DNA of 46,711 bases from an uncultured Eisenbergiella sp. (lineage in GTDB: Bacteria; Bacillota; Clostridia; Lachnospirales; Lachnospiraceae), in NCBI GenBank assembly GCA_947631815.1, contig CANRMT010000008.1, forward strand, positions 1 through 46,711, written 5' to 3'. This document shows, piece by piece, positions 16,105 through 25,418 of this stretch. Position 1 is the stretch's first letter. The number at the start of each line of letters is the position of its first letter. Under the pieces are notes generated by a model. That model had not been told where the DNA came from, did no database searches, and saw only the letters and a list, made by a program, of their open reading frames with translations. The translations under genes were made by a program, and so were the position numbers.

Positions 16105-18432
16105 TCACAGCTCTCCGATCACCGCCGTGACCGCCATGTCCCTGATCCGCTTCGCGGGACCGTAAACCGCGGCGGCGGAGGACGCGATGATGATCGAAAG
16201 GATGAGCGCCGTTTCCCCCAGCGGGACGCGCCACGGCCTCCCGAAATACGCGGTGATGAACGCTTCGTAAACCGCCCTGTGCAAAAGCCAGCCGAAGGCG
16301 CACCCGATCACGCACCCGCAGAGCGTATAGGTGAAGACCTCTGCCGCGATCATGCCGGTGAGCTGGCGACCGTCCATGCCCACCGCACGCACGACGCCGT
16401 ACTGCCGGACTCTGGCGGACACGCTCATGGCCGTGCTGTTCATGATATTCAGCGCCGCCATGAAGACGATGATGGCCAAAAACCCGTAAACGACGATCCG
16501 AAAGCCCCAGAATTCCGTTCGGTTCTCCCGCGTGATATCGTAGTAATCGGCCAGACTGTAGCTGTCCTTCAGCAGACCGCGGATCGAGGCGTTCAGCTCC
16601 GCCCTGTCCGCGCCGTCCGCGGCCTGGAGATTTAAGAGCGCATAGCCGGAGCTTCCCATCAGCCGTTCAAAGGTCTCTTCCGTGCAGATCAGCGTGATAT
16701 CGTCCTCAAACAGTCCCTCCGATACGGTCCCCGCGACCTCCAGCCCGACGCCGCCCACCTGTACGATATCGCCGGTCTGCAGCGGATTGTCCGCATCGTA
16801 GATCGTCAGGCAGAAGCTGCCGCCGTCAGACAGCCTGGAAGGATCGCCGTCCACCCTGCTTTCTTCGGCGCACTGCAGCATATATGCGTCATAGGAAACC
16901 AGCGTGACCCTGTTTATGCCCTTTTCGGAAACGGCCGGAACGTCCAGCGCCGCCATGTTCCCGTAGACGCGGCTGACCCCCGCAAGGCCGCTCAGTTCTG
17001 CCGCCAGGCTTTTGTACACGGAATTCGTTTCATCATCGCTCGAGATCGAGAAATCGGGTTGCCATGACCGGGTGGTGGGCATGATCGTTTTCACGAAATC
17101 GATTCCCGCCAGGAAACCGAAAAACAGGATGATGCTGAGCGCAAAGGAACACGTCATCAAAATGAGATTCTTTTTCGCGGACATCGCGTGGCTGATGCCC
17201 AGCGCCGTATCGATCCGCGCACCGTCGGCAAGCCCCGTGCGCCGGACCCCCGCCGCGCTCTCCGCATTTCCGGACGCCGCTGCCGCGGGCGTCACCCTGG
17301 CGGCGCGTTTCGCCGGAGAACCGGCGGCGATGAGAACGCTCAGAACGCCTGCCGCGGCGCCCAGCGCGATCCCGATGAGATCGACGCGGAAAAGAGGGGG
17401 TCCGGTCAGTTCTCCCCGGATCCCGTATTTCAGCCAGAGGCACAGTCCCCAGGTCGAAAGGATCCCCAGAACGATGCCGATGGGGATAGAGCTTCTGCAC
17501 CAGTTCAGGGCCTCCAGCCGCACATATGCGGTGATCTGGCGTTTGCTCATTCCGATGCAGCGCATCATGCCGAAGAACTGCGTCCGCTGCGCCACATTGC
17601 TGTTCATGCTGCTGGAGATCATGAAGACGCCCGCCAGCAGGACCAGCACGAACAGGACGGCGGCCAGCGGATAAAGCGTCTGCGCGTATTCATTGCTGCT
17701 GGCTCCCATGACCGCCAAAAGCGCCGTGTTTTCCCTGACCGACTCTGCCGGGATCCCATAGTCCTCCCGAAGCGACCGGATCCGTCCGGCAGCGCCCCTG
17801 TCCGCAGAGAAACGGATATAATAAACGGGGACCTCCTCTATGCCGTTCGCCTCACACAGCTCTGAAAAAGCGGTCCGGTTCATATATACCGTGATCCTGT
17901 CAAACATCTCGTTGAGATCCGGATCGTGGGTCCCGAAACCGGAAACGGTGTATTCCCTGCTGCCTGCCGGTGTGACCAGCACGATGCTGCCGCCGATCTT
18001 TACGCCCAGCGCGCTTTTTGCATTCGGGCTCACGATCACCTGGGTATCGCTCCGCGGCCAGGAGCCCTCCTCCAGGCCGTCCCAGATGTCCGTCAGCCAC
18101 GCCTCGTCCGCACCGTACAGGACGGCCTTCTGCGAACCGATGAAATAGGGCCCGTCCGCCTCGCTGTTGACCGACTCGCAGCGCGCCGCAGTCCTGACAT
18201 CGGAACGGGAGCCGATCCGCGCGGCCAGCTCCTCCGAAATGTTCTCAACGGAAACATGCCAGTGCCCGTGACTTTGGATCATCCTCGTTTTTTCCATATC
18301 GACCAGCATCCCCACCATGCTGAACACCGTCGTCACGAGAAAAACGGCGATCACGATGCACAGAAGGGTCATGCGGTTCTGCCGCCTGCGCACCCTGGCG
18401 GTGACCGGGATAAGGCTCAGATAGCTTTTCAT
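16105..18432 (-). CDS. ABC transporter permease with two FtsX domains
   Basis: Membrane protein of 775 residues. A first helix near residues 25-45 is followed by a large outside domain, three helices (about 240-360), a second outside domain and three final helices. This is the duplicated FtsX layout of lipoprotein- or peptide-related exporters. Sequences such as RTQFFGMMRCIGMSKRQI and VRQYGVVRAVGMDGRQL are the coupling loops that meet the ATPase. The ATG at 18432 overlaps the ATPase stop as ATGA and has GGGAGG eight bases upstream. A two-component system precedes it, suggesting export or sensing of peptides or antibiotics. Confidence 0.92.
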   Translation of the reverse strand: MKSYLSLIPVTARVRRRQNRMTLLCIVIAVFLVTTVFSMVGMLVDMEKTRMIQSHGHWHVSVENISEELAARIGSRSDVRTAARCESVNSEADGPYFIGSQKAVLYGADEAWLTDIWDGLEEGSWPRSDTQVIVSPNAKSALGVKIGGSIVLVTPAGSREYTVSGFGTHDPDLNEMFDRITVYMNRTAFSELCEANGIEEVPVYYIRFSADRGAAGRIRSLREDYGIPAESVRENTALLAVMGASSNEYAQTLYPLAAVLFVLVLLAGVFMISSSMNSNVAQRTQFFGMMRCIGMSKRQITAYVRLEALNWCRSSIPIGIVLGILSTWGLCLWLKYGIRGELTGPPLFRVDLIGIALGAAAGVLSVLIAAGSPAKRAARVTPAAAASGNAESAAGVRRTGLADGARIDTALGISHAMSAKKNLILMTCSFALSIILFFGFLAGIDFVKTIMPTTRSWQPDFSISSDDETNSVYKSLAAELSGLAGVSRVYGNMAALDVPAVSEKGINRVTLVSYDAYMLQCAEESRVDGDPSRLSDGGSFCLTIYDADNPLQTGDIVQVGGVGLEVAGTVSEGLFEDDITLICTEETFERLMGSSGYALLNLQAADGADRAELNASIRGLLKDSYSLADYYDITRENRTEFWGFRIVVYGFLAIIVFMAALNIMNSTAMSVSARVRQYGVVRAVGMDGRQLTGMIAAEVFTYTLCGCVIGCAFGWLLHRAVYEAFITAYFGRPWRVPLGETALILSIIIASSAAAVYGPAKRIRDMAVTAVIGEL

Positions 18433-19112
18433 GCGCGGCACCTCCCGAAATCGGTCAGCACGCCGTCAGAAACCTCCAGGACCCGGTCCGCGGTCTGCGC
18501 GATGCCGCGGTTGTGTGTGATCATGAGAATGGTCTGCTCGTATGTCTTCGACGCCTCTTTCAGCAGGGCGATCACCTCCCGGCTGTTCTGCGTGTCCAGA
18601 TTGCCGGTGGGCTCGTCCGCCAGGATCAGCGCGGGACGGGTGATCAGCGCCCGCCCGATGGCCGCTCTCTGCTGCTGACCGCCGGAAAGCTGGCTCGGCA
18701 GATGGTTCCGGCGCTCCTGCAGGTTCAGCACCGTCAGCAGCTCCTCCAGATATTTCCGGTCCGGCTTCTGATAGTCCAGCAGCACCGGAAATATGATGTT
18801 CTGCTCCACGGTGAGCTCCGGCACCAGATTGAAGGCCTGAAAGACGAACCCGATGTTCCTCCGGCGAAATACGGTGAGCTTCCCGTCGTCCATGGAGAAA
18901 ATGTCCTTGCCGTCGATCAGCACCTTCCCGGACGTAGGCGTGTCCAGCGCACCGATCATGTTCAGCAGCGTGCTCTTCCCGGAACCGGATTCTCCGACGA
19001 TCGCCACGAACTCCCCTTTCGGCACGGAAAAGCTGACGTCCTTCAGCGCGTTCACGGCGGCCTCTCCGCTGCCGTAGGTCTTGCAGATGTTCTTTACTTC
19101 CAAAAGATCCAT
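18429..19112 (-). CDS. ABC transporter ATP-binding protein (MacB/LolD-like)
   Basis: ATPase of 227 residues. Walker A is GESGSGKST, the signature LSGGQQQRAAIGRAL, Walker B LILADEPTGNLD and the H-loop MITHNRGIA. This combination fits the MacB/LolD/BceA group. It couples ATP to the FtsX-type permease encoded next, with a four-base overlap. The start at 19112 has AAAGGAG ten bases upstream; the longer frame begins with GTG at 19148 and has no site. The promoter region carries a palindrome shared with the two-component system at the left edge. Confidence 0.95.
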   Translation of the reverse strand: MDLLEVKNICKTYGSGEAAVNALKDVSFSVPKGEFVAIVGESGSGKSTLLNMIGALDTPTSGKVLIDGKDIFSMDDGKLTVFRRRNIGFVFQAFNLVPELTVEQNIIFPVLLDYQKPDRKYLEELLTVLNLQERRNHLPSQLSGGQQQRAAIGRALITRPALILADEPTGNLDTQNSREVIALLKEASKTYEQTILMITHNRGIAQTADRVLEVSDGVLTDFGRCRA

Positions 19113-19182
19113 TGCGCATATGCTCCTTTCCAAACTGATCTTTTCCACAGGCGGGACTGCTTCTCTCCCGCCCGCTTCCGAA

Positions 19183-19236
19183 AGGATAGCACAGGAACCC
19201 TACTGCCGCATTACAGCCGTCCTACAATTTTGTAGG
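19183..19236 (-). promoter_or_regulatory. Regulated promoter of the ABC transporter with palindrome CCTACAATTTTGTAGG
   Basis: The palindrome at 19221-19236 has 7-base arms. On the minus strand it runs into 11-base-spaced repeats (TGTAGGACGGC, TGTAATGCGGC) and, 30 bases after the palindrome, GCTATCCT with -10 TATCCT (19183-19188). OmpR-family regulators often bind such 10-11 base repeats. I infer control by response regulator 2. Confidence 0.55.
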
Positions 19237-19256
19237 AATCCGAAATAGCGCCGCCG

Positions 19257-20288
19257 TCAGCGCTTTTCCGGAAAATGCATCGTGAAGGCCGTGCCCTCGC
19301 CCAATCTGCTGTCCGCCTCCACCGTACCGCCGTGGGCCTCTATGATCGCCTTCGCCAGCGGCAGACCCAGCCCGATCCCCTGTTTGTCCTCAGAAAAACG
19401 GCTGCGGTAAAACCGCTTGAAAATGTGGTGCAGATCCTCCGGATGGATGCCGCTGCCGTCGTCCTGTACCGTGATCCGCACGGCATTCGGCAGCTCCTTC
19501 CACTCCAGACGGACCGTATCCCCCTCTTCGGTATGATCCAGCGCATTTTTCACCAGATTGCCTATGGCCTCGATCAGCCAGTCCCGGTCACAGGAAAGAA
19601 AGCATTCCTCCGGACCGCTTAAGATCATTTTCTTCTGTTCCTGCCCGGTCCGGTATGCGAAATGCAGTTCAATATCCCGCATCATCTCCGCCACGTTTTC
19701 CCTGTCCTTTTCCAGGACGACGGCGCCGACCTCCAGCTTCGCCATCGTGAGCAGGTTCTGCACCAGCGTTTCCATGCGGTCAAGCTCCTGTTCCGACAGC
19801 GCGGCGAACTCCTTGACGGAAGAAAGCTCCTCCGCCTCGTCCTGGATCAGCCCGTTGTAAATGTTCAGCGCCGCCAGCGGCGTCTTCAGCTGATGGGAGA
19901 TATCCGAGATCGTGTTTTTCAAAAACTCCTTTTCCCGCAGCTCCCTGTCCGCGTGCGCGTTCAGGACCGCCGCCAGCGAATTCACGGCGTGGAACAGCCG
20001 GTAAAGCTCCCCTTCCTCATCGCATTCGATGCGGGCGGTCACGTCCCCGGCCAGATATGCGTCGATCCGGGACACCGCTTGTTCCATGAGCCTGTCCTGT
20101 CTGCCGAAATACCGGAGACAGACCAGCCATACCGCTCCCGCCGTCAGCAGAAAAAGCGGCGGCAGCAGCGGAGAGAACGCCCCGCCAAGCAGCCGGACAG
20201 CCCCTTCCGCGAGAAGCAGGGATACGGCCAGGATCCCCGACACAGCCAATAGAAAGCGTTTGTTGTCTCTGTTCACAAATGTTCTCAT
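19257..20288 (-). CDS. Sensor histidine kinase (two-component system 2)
   Basis: Kinase of about 343 residues. Two close membrane segments (about 12-32 and 40-60) leave almost no outside domain, as in BceS-type kinases that sense through a transporter. The phosphoacceptor motif SDISHQLKTPLAALN, N box NLVKNALDHTEEGD, and the G box GIGLGLPLAKAI are intact. Its motifs match the kinase at 58-1476 closely. The start is chosen at 20288 (GAGG six bases upstream); an ATG at 20315 overlapping the regulator gene is possible. The ABC transporter genes follow. Confidence 0.9.
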   Translation of the reverse strand: MRTFVNRDNKRFLLAVSGILAVSLLLAEGAVRLLGGAFSPLLPPLFLLTAGAVWLVCLRYFGRQDRLMEQAVSRIDAYLAGDVTARIECDEEGELYRLFHAVNSLAAVLNAHADRELREKEFLKNTISDISHQLKTPLAALNIYNGLIQDEAEELSSVKEFAALSEQELDRMETLVQNLLTMAKLEVGAVVLEKDRENVAEMMRDIELHFAYRTGQEQKKMILSGPEECFLSCDRDWLIEAIGNLVKNALDHTEEGDTVRLEWKELPNAVRITVQDDGSGIHPEDLHHIFKRFYRSRFSEDKQGIGLGLPLAKAIIEAHGGTVEADSRLGEGTAFTMHFPEKR

Positions 20289-20296
20289 AAAACGCC

Positions 20297-20983
20297 TCAA
20301 TCCGTCCCGTTCCATTTATACCCCATGCGCCGGACCGTCAGAAGCATCCTCGGTTCGCTGGGATTGTCCTCCACCTTCATCCGAAGCCGCCGCACATAGA
20401 CGGTGAGCGCGCTGCTGTCGATATAATTGCCCTCGCAGTCCCACAACCTGTCCAGGATCCGCTCCTTTGTCAGCACCACTCCAGGATTGCGCATAAACAG
20501 GCACAGCAGCTTATATTCCGCGGCGGTCAGCTCCAGCGGCTCCCCGTTTTTAAACGCCTGTCCCTGCGTCAGAAGCACCCGGATCCCGTTGGAGGAAAGC
20601 TCCGTATCCGCCGTGCCGAACTGCTCCGCCCGCCGCAGCAGGGCATTGATCCTCGACAGGAGCACGCCCAGCTTGAACGGCTTCGTGATATAGTCGTCGC
20701 CCCCGATGTCCAGCCCCATGATGATATCGATCTCTTCATCGGATGCGGTGAGAAAAATGATCGGCACCCTGGAGGTCTGCCGCACCTTCCTGCAGAACGC
20801 GAAGCCAGAGCCGTCCGGCAGCGACACGTCCAGCACCAGCAGGTCATACCTGCCTTCCGTCCACAGCGCGTCCGCCTCAACCAGCGTCCTGGCGGCGTTC
20901 AGCTCAAAGCCCTGCTTTTGGAACGCGAAGGTCAGGCCGTTGACCAGACTCAGATCGTCTTCCAGTAAAAAAATACGCTTCAT
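20297..20983 (-). CDS. OmpR-family response regulator (two-component system 2)
   Basis: Response regulator of 228 residues. The receiver has LLEDDLSLV and Asp in LLVLDVSLPDGSG, and the output domain has ALTVYVRRLRMK and VRRMGYKW. It is of normal length, without the linker repeat of its paralogue at 1650. The start at 20983 has GGAGG five bases upstream. It precedes its kinase and the ABC transporter and probably controls the transporter through the palindrome at 19221. The similar recognition helix and sites suggest possible cross-talk with system 1. Confidence 0.93.
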   Translation of the reverse strand: MKRIFLLEDDLSLVNGLTFAFQKQGFELNAARTLVEADALWTEGRYDLLVLDVSLPDGSGFAFCRKVRQTSRVPIIFLTASDEEIDIIMGLDIGGDDYITKPFKLGVLLSRINALLRRAEQFGTADTELSSNGIRVLLTQGQAFKNGEPLELTAAEYKLLCLFMRNPGVVLTKERILDRLWDCEGNYIDSSALTVYVRRLRMKVEDNPSEPRMLLTVRRMGYKWNGTD

Positions 20984-21178
20984 GATTTCCTCCATGCCGT
21001 GAGCGTATGCGAACCGGCTCGCGCGCTAAATTTGGCACTGCGCTCCTGCCGTTTTTGTTCCCGTTTCCCGTCGGACGAAGGACACGGCCCCGGCATGCGG
21101 CCCGTCCGTTCCCATCGCCTGTCATCTTTTCAGGGCGCGCCCTGTCACACCAGACCGCGGCCCTCCCCGTCAGCTTTC

Positions 21179-21778
21179 CTAGTCCGGCTGCTGCCCGTCG
21201 TGCGCCAGCCATTTGCAGTCCGTCACATCCATGCCGGTGAAGACCGCACGGAAGGAGGAGTCCTCCGGACTGCAGGCATACACGCCGAAAGAGATCTCCC
21301 CGACGGCATCCCACATGTGACAGACGCGCATCTGGGAAAAACGGACGCCGTCCTCCGAGCATTCGATGCAGAAATCGTCCTCCCTGCGGCTCAGGCGATA
21401 CCACATGTGCCTGACAGACGCCGGTATCTCAGTGGTCGCCCAGTCGGAAAAGCCGTGATTGGTCACGACGCTGCCCAAGTGCTGATACGTCTCGTTCTCG
21501 TATTCGATGGAACCCTTCAGCCAGTTCTCGCTGTCGAGATACAGCACCACGCCGCACTGATCGAACCGGTGCCTGCTTTCGAATTCCGTCCGAACGACGA
21601 AGGAAAAATACCGCTCCGACGTCTTCATCTGCAGGACCGGCGCGTTGTCATTCCGAAAATGATAATAGGTGCGCTGCCACAGATCGGTGTGCGGCTTCGT
21701 CACGATCTCGATCCGATCCGCCGAGAGCGTACAGGACTGCGGTTCCCGCGTCCATTCCAGTTTTGCAATATCAAACAT
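21179..21778 (-). CDS. DUF1349-family protein
   Basis: Protein of 199 residues with the beta-sandwich pattern of DUF1349 (concanavalin-like): LYLDSENWLKGSIEYE, a later MWYRLSRREDDFCIECSEDG and VGEISFGVYACSPEDSSF. These proteins are often near sugar-degrading enzymes, but their reaction is not settled. No signal peptide is present, so it is cytoplasmic. AGGAGG lies six bases before the ATG. The stretch 20984-21178 beyond it holds nothing I recognise. Confidence 0.85.
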   Translation of the reverse strand: MFDIAKLEWTREPQSCTLSADRIEIVTKPHTDLWQRTYYHFRNDNAPVLQMKTSERYFSFVVRTEFESRHRFDQCGVVLYLDSENWLKGSIEYENETYQHLGSVVTNHGFSDWATTEIPASVRHMWYRLSRREDDFCIECSEDGVRFSQMRVCHMWDAVGEISFGVYACSPEDSSFRAVFTGMDVTDCKWLAHDGQQPD

Positions 21779-21878
21779 GATCTGCCTCCTTTTTCACGAA
21801 TATCTCCATTATCCGACTTTTCCGGGCAAATTGCAATCCGTATGCGGCATTTTCAGGAAACGGCCCCGGCACAGCCGC

Positions 21879-21906
21879 TTGTGTTTTCCGAAAAAACAGG
21901 TATAAT
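21879..21906 (+). promoter_or_regulatory. Promoter of the glycosyltransferase gene
   Basis: TTGTGT (21879-21884), 16 bases, then TATAAT (21901-21906), about 78 bases before the start codon. The -35 matches only the TTG core. Confidence 0.5.
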
Positions 21907-21983
21907 AGGGTTGTTGGGACAAAAATGCCTTTCCCCCGAAAAAGGAAAAATGAGAAGAACATCGGAAAAGGAGCGCATGGGAA

Positions 21984-23342
21984 ATGCCATTGGTAAGCAT
22001 TATCGTTCCTGTCTATAATGCGGAAAAGACGCTCGAAAGATGCATAAACAGCATTTTGAATCAGGAATACAGAGATTTTGAACTGATCCTGCTGGACGAC
22101 GGCAGCACGGACACCTCCGGCGCGATCTGCGACGCCTGCGCCGAAAGGGATGACCGCATCCGGGTGTTGCACAAGGAAAATACCGGCGTATCCGATACCC
22201 GCAACCGCGGGATCGCCATGGCGAAGGGCGCATATCTGCAGTTCGCGGACGCGGACGACTGGATCACGCCGGAGGCGACGAGGTTTTTTGTCCAGGCCGC
22301 CGCGGACAACGGCTGCGATCTGGTCATCGCCGATTTTTACCGGGTGATCGGGGAACGGGTCTCCCAGAAGGGCAGCATTGAAGAGGAAGGGATCCTGCAG
22401 CGCACGGACTTCGCCGTGAAAATGATGCAGAAACCGGCCGATTTTTATTACGGCGTTCTGTGGAACAAGCTCTATAAGCGCTCCATCATCAAAAAACACC
22501 GGCTCCGCATGGACAACGCCGTCAGCTGGTGCGAGGATTTCATGTTCAATCTGGAATACGTCCGGCACGCCCGGACGATTTATGCCATGAAGATCCCCGT
22601 CTACTATTACGTGAAGACCAAGGGCTCTCTGGTGTCCCAGGGCCTGAGCATGAAAAAAACGATCCAGATGAAACGCACCGTTTTCGCCTGCTACAACGAC
22701 TTTTACAAGGACGTTTTCGACGATACGGATTATGAAAAAAGAAAGGGACAGGTGTATCGGTTCCTGTTCGACGCCGCCAGCGACGGCAGCGTTTCCCCCC
22801 TGAACATCCCGGGGACCTACCGTCTGGGACATGAGCGGACCCGGGTGAGCGAAGGCGTTCAGGAGGGTGAAGGTGTTTTCTTTGACAGCTACCGCGAACG
22901 GAAGCTGTTGGAAAGACTGCTCGACATCGTGGCCCTGCGCAACGACTTAAAGACCGTCGACGTGAAGCTCCTGTATTTCCTGAGCCAGCCGCACGAGAAC
23001 TGTACCTATAAGGAAATGGCGGAAATCCTGAACACCTCCAAAAGAGTCCTTTCCTCCTCGATCCAGCGGCTGCTGGCGAAGGAAATGATCTCCGTATCGG
23101 AAAAAGACCACTCCAAAGCCAAGGGCGGGCCAAAGGAAAAGCCGAAGGAGGACAAGCCGAAAACGAACGAAAAGGAATATGCGGTGACGCAGGAAGCGGA
23201 AAACGTGATGTCCGAGCTGCTGTTCATGCTGTGCGACCTGGAACAGATCCAGTACGAGAACTTCTCTCAGGAGGAACGGGTGCTGTTTGAAAAGCTGAAC
23301 GAGAAGAGACGGCACAATATCCAGGCGGCGCTGCGGGGGTGA
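21984..23342 (+). CDS. Family 2 glycosyltransferase fused to a MarR-like winged helix
   Basis: Protein of 452 residues. Residues 1 to about 290 are a GT-A glycosyltransferase: LVSIIVPVYNAEKTLERC, DDGSTDTSG, NTGVSDTRNRGI and the metal-binding DAD in QFADADDW. These enzymes use nucleotide sugars for surface glycans. From about 300 on, the sequence looks like a MarR regulator: KLLYFLSQPHENCTYKEMAE, LNTSKRVLSSSIQRLLAKEMI, then a Lys/Glu-rich stretch in place of the usual wing and a final long helix. AAAGGAG precedes the ATG. A kinase-like gene follows after 38 bases. The fusion is continuous with no frameshift. The role of the second part, DNA binding or not, is unknown. Confidence 0.85.
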   Translation: MPLVSIIVPVYNAEKTLERCINSILNQEYRDFELILLDDGSTDTSGAICDACAERDDRIRVLHKENTGVSDTRNRGIAMAKGAYLQFADADDWITPEATRFFVQAAADNGCDLVIADFYRVIGERVSQKGSIEEEGILQRTDFAVKMMQKPADFYYGVLWNKLYKRSIIKKHRLRMDNAVSWCEDFMFNLEYVRHARTIYAMKIPVYYYVKTKGSLVSQGLSMKKTIQMKRTVFACYNDFYKDVFDDTDYEKRKGQVYRFLFDAASDGSVSPLNIPGTYRLGHERTRVSEGVQEGEGVFFDSYRERKLLERLLDIVALRNDLKTVDVKLLYFLSQPHENCTYKEMAEILNTSKRVLSSSIQRLLAKEMISVSEKDHSKAKGGPKEKPKEDKPKTNEKEYAVTQEAENVMSELLFMLCDLEQIQYENFSQEERVLFEKLNEKRRHNIQAALRG

Positions 23343-23380
23343 GGAACATATTTCCCGCCGTCCCAACAGGAGAAACCGAC

Positions 23381-23857
23381 ATGCCAAAAGTCATTCTGAT
23401 CTGCGGCAAGCTATGCTGCGGAAAAAGCACATACGCCGAACGTCTGCGCCTGGAGCAGCGCGCTCTCCTGCTGTCCGTGGACGAGATCATGCTCGCCGTA
23501 TTCGGTCCCTACGCCGGAGAAAAGCACGACGAATATACAGAAAAAATCCAGGCTTACCTGCTGGAAAAGTCCGTTGAGATCATACGGACCGGCTGCAGTG
23601 TGATCCTGGACTGGGGCTTTTGGACGAAGGCCAAACGGACTGCCGCGAAAACCTTCTTCCAAAACCGGGGTATCGCATGCGAACTGCATTACATCGCCGT
23701 CAGCGATCCCGTCTGGCAGGCGCGGATCGCCCAGAGGAACCGGCAGGTGCTGGACAGGCAGACCGACGCCTATTTTATCGATGAGTGCCTGATGGCAAAA
23801 TTTCAAAACCTGTTTGAGCCCCCGGCCGAGGACGAGATCGATGTCCGGGTGGGGTGA
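23381..23857 (+). CDS. Small P-loop kinase-like ATPase
   Basis: Protein of 158 residues with Walker A ICGKLCCGKST at the N-terminus, a Walker-B-like VILDWGFW, and a later arginine pair in RIAQRNRQV. This fits the AAA_33 nucleotide- or antibiotic-kinase-like group. The substrate cannot be told. The start MPKVILIC at 23381 has AGGAG eight bases upstream; a GTG at 23339 is less likely. It probably shares a transcript with the glycosyltransferase gene. It converges with the ATPase gene at 23915 over about 57 bases. Confidence 0.8.
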   Translation: MPKVILICGKLCCGKSTYAERLRLEQRALLLSVDEIMLAVFGPYAGEKHDEYTEKIQAYLLEKSVEIIRTGCSVILDWGFWTKAKRTAAKTFFQNRGIACELHYIAVSDPVWQARIAQRNRQVLDRQTDAYFIDECLMAKFQNLFEPPAEDEIDVRVG

Positions 23858-23914
23858 GGGCGGTCTCAGCATAAAACGCCAGATTTATTTCCCGCACACA
23901 AAGAACTCAAAAAG

Positions 23915-25234
23915 TCAGTCTGCGAGCAGCCATTCCAGCAAGTTTTCAGACCTGATCCCTTCGTATGAGCGATCCAGCCCAGGTTCAAGCGACAACACGA
24001 TCTTTTCATAGTTGTCGCGTATTTTTTGCAGGGGCGCCAGTTCACGCTTTCTCACATCCTCGCTGTTCATGGATTCCGTCACCTGAATATATTTCTTCTC
24101 ATCGGCGGCCGCTGCAATGAAGTCCACCTCCATGTTATCGATCTTACCGATCGCGACATCGTATCCTCTGCGCAGCAGCTCAATATAAACGACATTTTCG
24201 ATCGCATGGCCGCTGTCGCGATCTCGGAATCCCAGCAAATAATTTCTCAGCGCTATATCAACAATATAGTACTTGCCGAGTGTGCGGAGATACTCCTTCC
24301 CTTTGATATCGAACCGCTTGATCTCATAGAAGAAATAGCTTTCAAGCAGTGCGTTGACATATGCCTGAACAGTATGTGCGCTCGGGGAACCGTTCCGCCT
24401 GCCGTCCTCAAGAAGCCCTTCCTTCACTAAGGTATTGCCTATGGACGCAATGGAAACATTCGAACCGATATTGTCTGCAAGGAACATTATGATCTTACGA
24501 AGCAGGATCGGATCGGTGAGCCGTTTTTGCCCCCGGCGCTTTTCCCGCTCCAAAATATCGCGAACAACGACGGTGGAATAAATGCCGTCAAGAAGGGCAA
24601 GCGCCTTTTCCTGGTCGAGACCGACGTCGGCAATACCCGGCATCCCGCCAAAACGCATAAACGCCTCAAATACCTCCCGCAGTTCATAGTGTTCGCCGTT
24701 TTTATCAAACACCTGTTTCCGGACACCGCCAAGAGCGCTCCTGGTCTCCCTCACCTCAAAATCATGAAAATAAAGAAACTCTCGGAAAGAAAGCGGCAGC
24801 ATTTTGATCTCCACACATCTGCCGGAAAGATAGGTGGAATATTCGGAGGAAAGCAGATACGCATTGGAACCGGTCACATAGATATCACAGTCCAAATCCA
24901 CGCGCAAAGCGTTGACCGCATCCTCCCAGGCATCGATCCTCTGTATTTCGTCAAAAAATAAATACATCCTCTTTTCCGGCACGATCTGCTTCTTTACATA
25001 AGCGTAGACATCGTCAGAGGTCATCTTTCGAAAATCATTCGATTCAAAGTTCATCTCAACAATCTGCTCCGGCTGAACACCTGTCTCAGCCAAATGAGCG
25101 ACCATCAGCTTCAGGAGACTGGATTTCCCGCAGCGCCTTATCCCGGTAATAACTTTTACAGGTTCCGTATCCTGAAACCCGATCAGTTTATTGAGGTATT
25201 GATCCCTTTTTTTCAATTCGTACGATTTTATCAC
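23915..25234 (-). CDS. AAA_14/DUF4143 ATPase
   Basis: Protein of 439 residues. The N-terminal AAA_14 domain has Walker A GIRRCGKSS and Walker B MYLFFDEIQRIDAW. The C-terminal DUF4143 part has YYIVDIALRNYLLG, VVYIELLRRGYDV and EVDFIAA, a PD-(D/E)XK-like pattern. Such proteins are common, often variable in gene content, and their role is unsettled. The start is GTG at 25234, with AGGAGG eight bases upstream; the ORF before it has no site. GC content is lower than the flanking core genes. Confidence 0.88.
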   Translation of the reverse strand: MIKSYELKKRDQYLNKLIGFQDTEPVKVITGIRRCGKSSLLKLMVAHLAETGVQPEQIVEMNFESNDFRKMTSDDVYAYVKKQIVPEKRMYLFFDEIQRIDAWEDAVNALRVDLDCDIYVTGSNAYLLSSEYSTYLSGRCVEIKMLPLSFREFLYFHDFEVRETRSALGGVRKQVFDKNGEHYELREVFEAFMRFGGMPGIADVGLDQEKALALLDGIYSTVVVRDILEREKRRGQKRLTDPILLRKIIMFLADNIGSNVSIASIGNTLVKEGLLEDGRRNGSPSAHTVQAYVNALLESYFFYEIKRFDIKGKEYLRTLGKYYIVDIALRNYLLGFRDRDSGHAIENVVYIELLRRGYDVAIGKIDNMEVDFIAAAADEKKYIQVTESMNSEDVRKRELAPLQKIRDNYEKIVLSLEPGLDRSYEGIRSENLLEWLLAD

Positions 25235-25361
25235 TGCATTTCCCTCCTGTTGCCTATACAATAGCATAAACATTTGAAAATTTCAAGTATTTGCATTTGA
25301 GTGCATAAACTTTGTATTTTTCAGTAAATATGAAATAATAAGAGTATTTTCTCGCAGAGCA

Positions 25362-25400
25362 TCGACTTTTCCCTTAATATATGATATAATTTAAGGGAAA
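25362..25400 (+). promoter_or_regulatory. Promoter and inverted repeat of the Fic gene
   Basis: TCGACT (25362-25367), 17 bases and TATAAT (25385-25390). The arms TTTCCCTTAA (25368-25377) and TTAAGGGAAA (25391-25400) lie around the -10 box, which is where a repressor would block transcription. A matching inverted repeat lies after the gene at 26484-26518. Confidence 0.6.
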
Positions 25401-25418
25401 TATTCGGAGGTGAAGAGA

